NCBI RefSeq assembly: GCF_030815415.1
Contig: NZ_JAUSWW010000001.1
Location: forward strand, 1,860,001-1,924,000
DNA: 64,000 bases
Reading direction: 5' to 3'
Source of the DNA: Streptomyces canus
GTDB lineage: Bacteria > Actinomycetota > Actinomycetes > Streptomycetales > Streptomycetaceae
Shown here: positions 23,346 through 31,682 of the stretch, piece by piece
How the letters are laid out: each line of letters opens with the position of its first letter
Position numbering within the stretch: the first letter of the stretch is position 1
The notes under the pieces: generated by a model
Seen by the model: only the letters and a program-made list of their open reading frames with translations
The model's database searches: none
Told to the model about the DNA's origin: nothing
Translations under genes and position numbers: made by a program

Positions 23346-26300
23346 TCACCGCTTCCTTTCCGCGGGCGCCCCGGGCAATCCAGCCAGGCGGCCGAGCGGC
23401 GGCGCGAGGACGAGGTGCTTCGCCTCCTCGGCGCTGACCGGCTTGGCGAAGAGATACCCCTGGCCGAGTCGGCAGCCCATGGAGATCAGCAACTCCTGCT
23501 GCCTCACGTCCTCCACTCCTTCGGCGATCACCGTGAGGCCGAGGGTGTCGGCGAGATGCGTGATGCCCTCGACCAGGGCGTACTGCTCGGACGAGCGTCC
23601 GAGTTTGTCGACGAACGACTTGTCGATCTTGAGTATCGAGATCGGGAACTCACGCAGATAGCTCAGCGACGAGTAGCCCGTTCCGAAATCGTCGATCGCG
23701 AAGCGGATCCCGAGGTCGGTGAGCAAACTCATCTCAGCCAGGATGCGCTCGTCGTTGTACATCAGCACACTCTCGGTCAGTTCCAGTACGAGAGACGACG
23801 GTTCGATGCCGGAGAGTTCCAGGGCACGCCGCGCCACGTTGTGGAACTCGTCGTCCCGGAACTGACGCGGCGACACATTCACGCTGACGTAAGGTGCGTT
23901 GCGGTCGGCCGTCCCGGCGCGCAGCACAGTGTCCTCCCACCGGACCGCTTCGGCCGCGGCCTGGTCGAGCACCCAGGCGCCGAGGGGGACGATCTGCCCG
24001 CTCTCCTCGGCCAGCGTGATGAACTGCTCCGGCAACACCATGCCGCGCGTGGAGTGGGGCCAGCGAACGAGTGCCTCAAAGCCGGCGATCTGCCCGCTGG
24101 CCAGCTCCACGATGGGCTGGTAGAGCACCATGAACGACGTCTCGATCGACGAACTGTCCAGACCCGCCTGCAACTTGGCACGCTCGGCCATGCCGCTCTG
24201 CAGCTCCGGGTGGTAGCTGCGCCACTGACGCTTGCCCGCCGTCTTCGCCGCGTACAGGGCGAGATCGGCGTGCGTCAGCAGTTCGACCGAGTCGATGCTG
24301 TCCTCCGTCGTCGCGACGCCGACGCTGGCGTACATGCTCACCGGCCCCACACTGAGCCGGAACGGCTCGGCGAACACGGACATCACGTGTTCGGTGAACC
24401 GCTCCACGCCCGCCGACGTGACGGAACCCTCCACCAGGAGGGCGAACTCGTCGCCGCCGATGCGCGCGGCGGTGTCGGAGGCACGGACGGTGGTCTGCAG
24501 CCGGAGTGACAGCGCGACCAGGAGTTCGTCGCCCACACCGTGGCCGTGTATGTCGTTGACGACCTTGAACTCGTCCACGTCGACGATGAGCACGCCGACC
24601 ACCGTGCCCTCGCGCTGAGCCTGCACCAGGGCGTGGTTGATCCGCTCCTGGAAGAGCACGCGGTTGGCCAGGCCGGTGAGCGGGTCATGGAACGCCTGGT
24701 GGGTGAGTTCGCGTTCGAGCTTGCGCTGTTCGGTCACGTCCCGCAGGGTGAGCACCACTCCGCCGACGGTGGCCTCCTCGCGCAGGTCGCTCCACCTCAC
24801 CTCGACCTCGATGGTCGCCCGGTCGGTGCGGACCATGCGCCAGTGCTCGCGCCTGGTCTGGTACTCGTTTCTCCGTATCCGGTCGAGCGTCTCGGCCACC
24901 GCGCGGCTGTCCTGCGGCGGCACCAGATCGATCAGCTGGGTGCCCTCCAGGTTCGCAACGCCCAGCATCTGGTCGGCGGAGGGACTGGCATAGCGGACCC
25001 GGTCGTCGTCGAGGATCAGGATGACGTCGGAGGCGTTCTGGACCAGCGTGCGGAAGTACATCTCGCTGTTGCGCCGGTTGACCTCCTGGGCGAGGGTGAC
25101 CCGCGCCGCGGCAAGTGCCGTCTGCGTGGCGAGAGTCTCCACCGTGTCGCGGAACATCAGCAGGTCGTGCTCTTTCCCGGCCACGATCAGCGCCCCGATC
25201 TGCGGGTCGCCCGAGGGGTGATCCTGCGAGGTGAGCGGGCAGACCAGCGCGTGCCCGGTGTGGGGCGGCACCTCGTCCGAGCCCGCGAGGCGGGCGGCAA
25301 GATCGGGCCCCACACTGTCGAGGGTCACCAGGCGGTTCTCGCCGGACGCGATCAGTTCCCGTACGGCTGCGGTCGCCCGTGCGGACAGGGGCTCGCCTGC
25401 ACCGCCGTGCGCGCCGTTCACGCAGAGCGTGTTGTCCGGCAGGGTGAGCAGCGCGGAACGCGGCGGGCCGTGCGACATCAGCTCCGTCACCGCGGAGTGG
25501 ACGGCGGCGGCCACATCCCGCAGATCGCCCGCTCCGCCCAGCGACGACACCGCGTTGCGCAGCACCTTCTCCCTGCCGACCGTCCGCCGGAGGGTCGCCA
25601 CCACGCCCGCCAGGCGGTAGAGCACAAGGAGGAAGAGCACCGCGGAGAACACCCCGATGACGCCGACGTTGGACCTCACACCGCGCACCGCCTCCGTCAG
25701 GAGGATGGCCGGTGCGATCACCGACGCCAGGGTGAGCAGGCTCAGCCGGCCCGTGACGGCCTCGGCGCGCCATGTCACCGGCTGCGTCAGGGACCGCATG
25801 GACGGATCGAGCGCGGCGGTAGCCCAGGCACCGTACAGGACGGCCCAGCCGAGTTCGACCGCGCTACCCGTGCGCCATGTCCCGTTCAGCTGGATCAGGC
25901 CGTACAGCACGTCGGCGGTGAGCAGGCCGAGGGTGCCCGCGGTGAGGAGCATGAGCGAGCGGCTCTTGCCGCCATGGCCGACGAGCAGGCGCAGCAGCAT
26001 CGCCAGGACGAGGATGTCACCGAGCGGATAGGCGATGGCGAACGCCTTCTGCACCCAGGTGAGACCCTCGACGCGGGCATACGGATCGATGAGGAAGAGC
26101 CACGACAGCAACGCCAGGCCGACTGTCAGCGTCAGCGCGTCGACGAGGCTCGCCCGGTCGCGCCAACTCGTGCTCCAGTGGACAAAGCCCAGCAGCCCGG
26201 CCGCATAGAGCGGATATGCCGCGAGATAGAAGCCGTCGGCGATCGACGGAAACGGGATCTCCTCCTGGAGCGACCCCATGAGGATGATCTGCGTGGCCTG

Positions 26301-26522
26301 GCCCGCGACGAAAGCGAGGTTTCCCGCGGCGAGCAACAGCCAGGGGAGTCGGTGCGCTGGGCGGTTGAGACGGACACCAAGGAGAATACCGACAACGCCG
26401 GTCGCCCCAATGGCTACGAAGATCATCCGCTGTTCCGGGAATATGTAGTAGAACGCTGTCAATACGACGATGCATGTGCTGACAGCAGCCATCGCAGCCT
26501 GGCTTCGCAGTCGCACGTTCAT
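23346..26522 (-). CDS. Membrane GGDEF-EAL protein (cyclic di-GMP turnover) with GAF and PAS domains
   Basis: A 1058-aa sensor. About nine hydrophobic segments fill residues 1-320; a GAF-like region (~330-500) and a PAS domain (~510-620, FRTLVQNASDVILILDDD) follow. The GGDEF domain has FHDPLTGLANR, DVDEFKVVNDIHGHGVGD and intact RIGGDEF. The EAL domain has intact EALVRW, SVNVSPRQF, ELTESVL, IDDFGTGYSSL, LKIDKSFV and AEGVED. Both cyclase and phosphodiesterase sites look competent. Cyclic di-GMP controls development and often exopolysaccharide in Streptomyces; proximity to the EPS locus is suggestive only. ATG 26522 has GGAGGT 8 nt upstream. Confidence 0.92.
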   Translation of the reverse strand: MNVRLRSQAAMAAVSTCIVVLTAFYYIFPEQRMIFVAIGATGVVGILLGVRLNRPAHRLPWLLLAAGNLAFVAGQATQIILMGSLQEEIPFPSIADGFYLAAYPLYAAGLLGFVHWSTSWRDRASLVDALTLTVGLALLSWLFLIDPYARVEGLTWVQKAFAIAYPLGDILVLAMLLRLLVGHGGKSRSLMLLTAGTLGLLTADVLYGLIQLNGTWRTGSAVELGWAVLYGAWATAALDPSMRSLTQPVTWRAEAVTGRLSLLTLASVIAPAILLTEAVRGVRSNVGVIGVFSAVLFLLVLYRLAGVVATLRRTVGREKVLRNAVSSLGGAGDLRDVAAAVHSAVTELMSHGPPRSALLTLPDNTLCVNGAHGGAGEPLSARATAAVRELIASGENRLVTLDSVGPDLAARLAGSDEVPPHTGHALVCPLTSQDHPSGDPQIGALIVAGKEHDLLMFRDTVETLATQTALAAARVTLAQEVNRRNSEMYFRTLVQNASDVILILDDDRVRYASPSADQMLGVANLEGTQLIDLVPPQDSRAVAETLDRIRRNEYQTRREHWRMVRTDRATIEVEVRWSDLREEATVGGVVLTLRDVTEQRKLERELTHQAFHDPLTGLANRVLFQERINHALVQAQREGTVVGVLIVDVDEFKVVNDIHGHGVGDELLVALSLRLQTTVRASDTAARIGGDEFALLVEGSVTSAGVERFTEHVMSVFAEPFRLSVGPVSMYASVGVATTEDSIDSVELLTHADLALYAAKTAGKRQWRSYHPELQSGMAERAKLQAGLDSSSIETSFMVLYQPIVELASGQIAGFEALVRWPHSTRGMVLPEQFITLAEESGQIVPLGAWVLDQAAAEAVRWEDTVLRAGTADRNAPYVSVNVSPRQFRDDEFHNVARRALELSGIEPSSLVLELTESVLMYNDERILAEMSLLTDLGIRFAIDDFGTGYSSLSYLREFPISILKIDKSFVDKLGRSSEQYALVEGITHLADTLGLTVIAEGVEDVRQQELLISMGCRLGQGYLFAKPVSAEEAKHLVLAPPLGRLAGLPGAPAERKR

Positions 26523-26880
26523 CCCAACTAACCTCCGGGGAGGGTTACTTGTCGGGCGGGCCGAGCTGGGCGACTGGCACCGGGAAGCGGAGAAGCCCGT
26601 GAGATCGGGCTGACAAAGGAGAATTCTCCGGGCCGGGACTCGGCCTGGTCACCTATGAACGATCGCCGGTATACGTGGTCTCCGGTATACACGGCCGCCG
26701 TTATTGCGGGCTCCTTCTCGCTGAGACATAGACGTGTCTTCCATCCAGCTTACCCGGATTGCCATTTGCCGCACGCGCACGGAGGGATACCGCGTGCGTC
26801 CCTGGATACGGCGCCATGCACGAAAATGGAGTACAAGGAGAACGCAGTATCCGGGTCTGCTCTTCTCGGGCGTGCCCAGC
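26523..26880. other. Intergenic region with tandem CCGGTATAC boxes
   Basis: About 360 nt without a gene. CCGGTATAC occurs twice, 16 bp apart (starting at 26666 and 26682), each followed by RYGG. The stretch 26700-26840 is AT-richer than average. It could hold the promoter of the GGDEF-EAL gene or of the decayed gene to the right. Confidence 0.4.
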
Positions 26881-27677
26881 ATGGGCGCGCTCGTCAGGTC
26901 CCGCTCGGCGGAGATCCACCGGGAGTCACCGCGGCTGCTGCACACCGCGTTCTCCCTGGGGTCGGTGCTCGACGAGGCGATCTACGTCGTCGACCCCGCC
27001 CTGGCGATCACGCTGTCGACCAGCGTCAGCCCGTGACGGACGCGCTGACCTCCGGGCCCCGCTGTTGATCGCGTCCAACCGCCCGGTCGGCTCCTGCATG
27101 CTCGCCTTCGACGACATCCACCGGTTCCCCGACGACGAGCGTGGCCTCCTCACCGCGCTGGGCGGCCTGATCGCCCAGGCCCTCGAACGCGCCCGGCTCC
27201 ACGACGCCGCATTCGTACTCGCCCGCGGCTCGCAGGACGCACTGCTGCCCACGCTGCCGGGCCTCCGCGTCACCTGGCGCCATCTTCCAGGCACCAGGGG
27301 GATGGACATCGGAGGCGACTGGCACGACGTCATCCCCATCGGTGACGAGGTCGCGTTGATCATCGGGGACGCCGAGCGGCACAACGTGGCCGCCGCGGCC
27401 GCCACGAGTCAGCTACGCAGCGCGATGCGGGCCTTCGTCACCGCCGGCCATCGGCCGAGCGACGTCGTCGCCAGTACCCACCTGCTCCATATGGACCTCG
27501 ACCCCGCGCTGCACGCCCTCTTCCACCCCGGTTCGGGCGGCGTGCGCATTGTCCGCTCGGCGTCGAGGCAATGCCCGACTGCCCGGAGACGGGAGTTGCA
27601 CCTCGCGTCCGGATCGGTCCTCGCCCTCCACACCGACGGGCTGCTGCGGGATGCCTGCCGGTCCCCCGACGCCGCTG
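26881..27677 (+). pseudogene. Decayed SpoIIE-type (PP2C) phosphatase gene with GAF remnant
   Basis: Pieces of one phosphatase lie in two frames. ATG 26881 opens MGALVRSRSAEIHRESPRLL and runs to a TGA near 27036. The continuation appears in another frame from ~27062: LLIASNRPVGSCML (end of a GAF domain), then LPGTRGMDIGGDWHDVIPIG and VALIIGDAERHNVAAAAATS, where an intact protein would read GDVxGHG. The second half of the catalytic domain is mostly lost; LALHTDGLLRD survives, and homology stops near 27660 beside the ABC gene end. Frameshift, lost metal-site glycine and 3' truncation argue for a pseudogene. Confidence 0.75.
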
Positions 27678-28838
27678 TCAGGTGCCCCAGATCTTCCGGT
27701 ACGCATCCCGGTAGCCCGCCGGGTCCCAGGTCGTGGCACCGTCGCTGTTGTCAGCCGTGGTGATGTGGACGGGAGCTACATATCCGCTGGCGGGATGGCC
27801 AGAGAAGGCGCGGTTGAACTCGTCGACGATCTGCCAGCCCTGCAGGGACAGCGGCTCGGGCACGGTGGCCGCCTGGTACTGCTCGCTGTTGATGCGCTGG
27901 AAGGCGGAGGGGTCGCCGTCTCCGGCGCCGATGTTGAAGGGCGGGCCGGAACCCTTCTTGCCGGCACCACGGAAGGCCGGAGCGGCATCGGCGAAATAGA
28001 GGTCGTTGATGGCGACGGAGTGGGTCCACTCGTTCTGGAAGCGGGAGAGGAGCGAGGAGATCTCCCGTGGGGTGCGGCTGCTCGCGTCCGGGATCGGGAT
28101 GTTCTCGTACGCCAGCAGCTTCACGCCGGAGCAGGTGACAAGCTCCTTCCTGATCAGCTCGGACTTGTTCTTGGCGAAGGGGATCGAGGCGTCGGTGAAG
28201 ACCACGACCCCGGCGTGGCCGTTGGAGTGCGAGATGACCCATTGCGCGCTGACTCTGGCCACCTCCTCGACGTTCGTGGTGACGTTGGTGAAGAGCCTGG
28301 GTCGCCGGCTGGGGCCGGGGGAAGCGACCGCGTGCCAGCCGACGAGCGGGATACGTGCCGCGTTGGCCCGGGAGACCTGCTGCGAGGTCGAGTTGGGGTC
28401 GAAGCCGCCGATGACGATGCCCGAGGGCTTGAGGGTTACGGCCTCGCTCATCGCCGCCTGGATGCCGGCGGGGGTACCGCCGCCGTCAATCACCCGGACG
28501 TTCCAGCCGATGACCTGTGCGGCTGCCCTCACGCCTTCCGCGACGCCCGCGACCCCGGGATTGGTCATGGTCTGGGCGACGTAGACGATGGTCCTGCCGG
28601 ACGCGGCCGGCGGGCCGCTGGCCGGTCCGTTCCAGGGGGCGTCCGTCTTCTCCGCCTGTCTGACGGCGGCCTGGGCCCTTGCCTGGGCCGCGGGGCAGCC
28701 GCTCGTGCCCGTGGTGGAGCCCTCCGGGCCACTGGACGAGCCGCGTTCGCAGCCGGCAAGGACGGTTGCCGCAGCCAGCAGGGCGGCGACGGACCGGGCC
28801 TGGAGCGCGCCGGGGGTGGCTTTGCGGTTGCAGTGCAC
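27678..28838 (-). CDS. Sugar ABC transporter substrate-binding lipoprotein
   Basis: A 386-aa periplasmic-binding-protein type 1 lipoprotein. A signal with lipobox LAGC (Cys ~30) is followed by a Ser/Gly-rich linker, then the binding fold: TIVYVAQTMTNPGVAGVAEG, GIVIGGFDPNSTSQQV, HAGVVVFTDAS, AINDLYFADAAPAF. It would capture a sugar or related ligand for the permease and ATPase encoded upstream in the same operon. GTG 28838 has GGAG just before it. The ligand is unknown. Confidence 0.87.
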   Translation of the reverse strand: MHCNRKATPGALQARSVAALLAAATVLAGCERGSSSGPEGSTTGTSGCPAAQARAQAAVRQAEKTDAPWNGPASGPPAASGRTIVYVAQTMTNPGVAGVAEGVRAAAQVIGWNVRVIDGGGTPAGIQAAMSEAVTLKPSGIVIGGFDPNSTSQQVSRANAARIPLVGWHAVASPGPSRRPRLFTNVTTNVEEVARVSAQWVISHSNGHAGVVVFTDASIPFAKNKSELIRKELVTCSGVKLLAYENIPIPDASSRTPREISSLLSRFQNEWTHSVAINDLYFADAAPAFRGAGKKGSGPPFNIGAGDGDPSAFQRINSEQYQAATVPEPLSLQGWQIVDEFNRAFSGHPASGYVAPVHITTADNSDGATTWDPAGYRDAYRKIWGT

Positions 28839-28905
28839 GGGAGCTCCTCACAGAGATGAGCGGGAGGATGAGGCCGGGGCAGCCAGGTGGTGCCCATGGC
28901 GTGGT

Positions 28906-30054
28906 TCATGGAGAGGTGCCCGCTGCGCCACCGTCCTGCGTCGCGGAGGATGGCGGCTCCGTCGGTACGTCAGGCGAATCGCGGGCCGCGATGGCGCCGG
29001 TGCGCAGACGGCGCGCGGAGTAGCCGGCCAGGCCGACGGCGAGGAGCAGGGTGCCCCCGTAGAACAGCGGGACCGTCCAGAAGTCGGCGCCCATCTGGCC
29101 GATGCCGGTGAGGCCGACGGCGAGGACAGCGACGGCGACGAGGGTGCCGATCGCGTTGGGGCGGCCGGGTCTGATCGCGGTGGAGCCGAGGAGGGCGCCG
29201 ACGAAGGCGGGCAGCAGGTAGTCGAGTCCGACGCTCGGATTGCCGATCTGCTGCTGGGCCGCGAGCAGCACACCGGCGAAGCCGACGATCAGCCCCGATG
29301 CGGCGAACGCGTAGACGCTGTACCTGCGGGTCGGGATGCCGATGAGGTCGGCCGCGCGCGGGTTCGAGCCGACGACGTACAGGTACCGGCCGAGCGGCAG
29401 CCGCTCCAGCACCAACCAGAGGACGACGGCGAGGGCGAGCACGTAGAAGGCGGGGACCGGGAGGCCGAGGAACGTGGAGTTGTAGAGGTCGGTGAAGGCG
29501 GCCGGGAGGCCTTGCGGGCCGGGGACGATCCGGCCGCCGCCGGTGATCCAGCCGGTCATGGCGTACAGCATGCTGCCGGTCCCGAGAGTGGCGATGAAGG
29601 AGTCGATCCGGCCGAACTCGACGACGACGCCGTTGAGGACGCCCACGACCGCCCCTCCGACGATCACCACGAGGCAGGCGAGCGGCCAGGACCATCCGTC
29701 GTTGACGACGAGCTGCATCACCATGACGTGCGCCAGGCCGAGGCCGTAGCCGATGGAGAGGTCGAACGAGCCGGTCACGATGGGGACCATGGCGGCGAGC
29801 GCGAGAACGGCCGGGATCGACTGGTTGGAAAGGATCGAGTCGACGGTGTCCAGGGTGGGAAAGGTACGCGGCAGGGTGAGGGAGAAGATCAGCAAGAGCA
29901 GGGTGGTGAGGGCCAGGAGGCCGTAAGCGCCGATGAGGTGCCCGCCCAGGCCGTGCAGTCGGGCAGACCGACTCAGCCTGCCCAATCGGCCGAGTCGGTT
30001 CGGTCGGCCCTTTTGATGCGGTCGTGGCCGGGGCGAGGAGGGGGAGGGAGTCAC
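28906..30054 (-). CDS. ABC transporter permease, RbsC/sugar family
   Basis: A 382-aa polytopic permease with about ten hydrophobic segments. TGSFDLSIGYGLGLAHVMVM and IDSFIATLGTGSMLYAMTGW are the conserved branched-chain/ribose permease blocks, and VGSNPRAADLIGIPTRRYS is the cytoplasmic loop contacting the ATPase. GTG 30054 overlaps the ATPase stop (GTGA), so the genes are coupled. The first 35 residues are basic and Arg/Gly-rich, longer than usual; a later start cannot be excluded. Confidence 0.88.
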   Translation of the reverse strand: MTPSPSSPRPRPHQKGRPNRLGRLGRLSRSARLHGLGGHLIGAYGLLALTTLLLLIFSLTLPRTFPTLDTVDSILSNQSIPAVLALAAMVPIVTGSFDLSIGYGLGLAHVMVMQLVVNDGWSWPLACLVVIVGGAVVGVLNGVVVEFGRIDSFIATLGTGSMLYAMTGWITGGGRIVPGPQGLPAAFTDLYNSTFLGLPVPAFYVLALAVVLWLVLERLPLGRYLYVVGSNPRAADLIGIPTRRYSVYAFAASGLIVGFAGVLLAAQQQIGNPSVGLDYLLPAFVGALLGSTAIRPGRPNAIGTLVAVAVLAVGLTGIGQMGADFWTVPLFYGGTLLLAVGLAGYSARRLRTGAIAARDSPDVPTEPPSSATQDGGAAGTSP

Positions 30055-31550
30055 GGGTTCGGCGCGGTTCCGGAGGGGGGCATGGCCGAAGCCGCCCGGG
30101 TGAGCCCGGCTACGGTGAGGTCCGGACCGCTCAGCTCGGCCGTCATGGACCCGCGGACGAAGACCAGGGCGCGTCGGCACACGTCCACGACCTCCTCGAA
30201 GTCGGTGGAGATGAGCAGGACCGCGAGACCGCCGGCCAGTGCCTCGTCGAGCAGGCGGTGGACTGCGGCCTTGGCCCCGACGTCCACGCTCGCGGTCGGC
30301 TCCTCCAGGATCAGCAGGCGCAGGCCCACCCGGAGCCACCGGCCGATCATGACCTTCTGCTGGTTTCCGCCGGACAGGGTGGCGATGGGGGCCTCACTGT
30401 CGCGGGGACGCACCGAGAACCGTTCGATCAGGGTGGCGGCCTCGGCGCGTTCTCGGCGAGGGCTGATCCAGCCGAGCGCCGACAGGCCTCCCGCACGGGG
30501 GTTGGCCAGGAGGTTCTCCCGTACGGTCAGCTCGGCGAGGCAGCCCTCCTGCTGTCTGTCGCCCGGCACGAAGGCGACACCGAGTCCGACGGCGTCGGCG
30601 ACCGTACGGGGACGGTACGGGCGGCCTCCAAGAAGGGCACATCCCTCGAGGAGGGGTCGGGAACCCGCGAGGGCTCGGCCCAGGTCCATGTGTCCGGCGC
30701 CCGAGAGGCCGACCAGGCCCAGGGCTTCCCCGGCCCTGAGCTCCAGGCTGACCGGTCCCGCGCCGACGGTCCGGACACCGTCGAGGGTCAGGACGGCCGG
30801 GCCGTGGACCGAAGCCGCGGCGGGGTGGTGCTCGGTCAGCTCCTCGCCGACGATGTCGTGCACGAGGCGGGCAGGGCTCTGGCCCGCCAGCGCTCCGCGC
30901 CTGACCAGGTGGCCGTCGCGCAGGACGGCGAAGGTGTCGGCGACCTCGTACACCTCGTCCAGACGGTGGCTCACGTAGAGGATGCCGTGCCCCCGATCGC
31001 GCAGGGCGTGCAGCACACGGAACAGCCGGGCGCAGTCCGCGGCGGGGAGGCGGGCGGTCGGCTCGTCGAGGACGATGAGCTTCGCCCGTGCCGACAGGGC
31101 TCGTGCGATGGCGACCAGTGAACGCTCGGCCGGGACGAGCCGGGCGATCGGTGCGTCGGGATCGAGGTGTCCGGCGACGATACGCAGGGCCTCGGCGCAT
31201 CGCTCTCGGTTCCGCCGCCAGGAGATCAGTCCGGCGCGCCGCGGATACCCGGCGCTCAGGGCGATGTTCTCGGCGACCGTCATCCATTCCACCAGACCGA
31301 GATCCTGGTGGATGAAGGACATGCTGCGGGATGCGGCATGACTCCCGAGCGGGTGCCCGTCCACCGTGATCTGCCCTGCGTCGGCGTGGTGGACGCCGGC
31401 GAGCACCTTGATGAGCGTGGACTTTCCGGCTCCGTTGGGACCGAGAAGGGCGAGGACGCTGCCGGCGTGGACATCCAGGTCGACCCCGGCCAGCGCGAGG
31501 GTCCCGCCGAACCGCTTGGCGAGCCCGCGGACGCGGACCAGAGGTTCCAC
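30051..31550 (-). CDS. Sugar ABC transporter ATP-binding protein with two ABC domains (RbsA type)
   Basis: A 499-aa double-cassette ATPase. Domain 1 has Walker A GPNGAGKST and Walker B LIVLDEPTA, but its signature region reads LVPAERSLVAIARAL, lacking the usual LSxGQ. Domain 2 has the atypical P-loop GLSGAGHMD expected for this family, an intact LSGGNQQKV signature, and LLILEEPTA with Glu for the usual Walker B Asp. It powers the permease at 28906-30054. GTG 31550 follows GGAGAAG. It is the first gene of the importer operon. Confidence 0.9.
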   Translation of the reverse strand: MEPLVRVRGLAKRFGGTLALAGVDLDVHAGSVLALLGPNGAGKSTLIKVLAGVHHADAGQITVDGHPLGSHAASRSMSFIHQDLGLVEWMTVAENIALSAGYPRRAGLISWRRNRERCAEALRIVAGHLDPDAPIARLVPAERSLVAIARALSARAKLIVLDEPTARLPAADCARLFRVLHALRDRGHGILYVSHRLDEVYEVADTFAVLRDGHLVRRGALAGQSPARLVHDIVGEELTEHHPAAASVHGPAVLTLDGVRTVGAGPVSLELRAGEALGLVGLSGAGHMDLGRALAGSRPLLEGCALLGGRPYRPRTVADAVGLGVAFVPGDRQQEGCLAELTVRENLLANPRAGGLSALGWISPRRERAEAATLIERFSVRPRDSEAPIATLSGGNQQKVMIGRWLRVGLRLLILEEPTASVDVGAKAAVHRLLDEALAGGLAVLLISTDFEEVVDVCRRALVFVRGSMTAELSGPDLTVAGLTRAASAMPPSGTAPNP

Positions 31551-31682
31551 GGACTTCTCCAGTGATCGTCCTGGCAGGTTCTTCCCGAGGCCATGAGCGA
31601 TGCTAGCCGAACATATAGCTACACATCAGACATTTACCCCCTCCCGTGCCCCCAACGGCTCAGCGCCGCGCTCGCCCCGCCC

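Noticed and set aside
28588..30978. Long plus-strand open frame opposite the sugar importer
   Set aside because: Asp/Gly/Arg-rich translation with no motifs; it is the antisense of recognised permease and ATPase genes.
31590..31640. AT-rich stretch with GCTAGC and TAGCTA before the importer operon as an operator
   Set aside because: Only short imperfect symmetry; probably the promoter but not distinctive enough to call a site.
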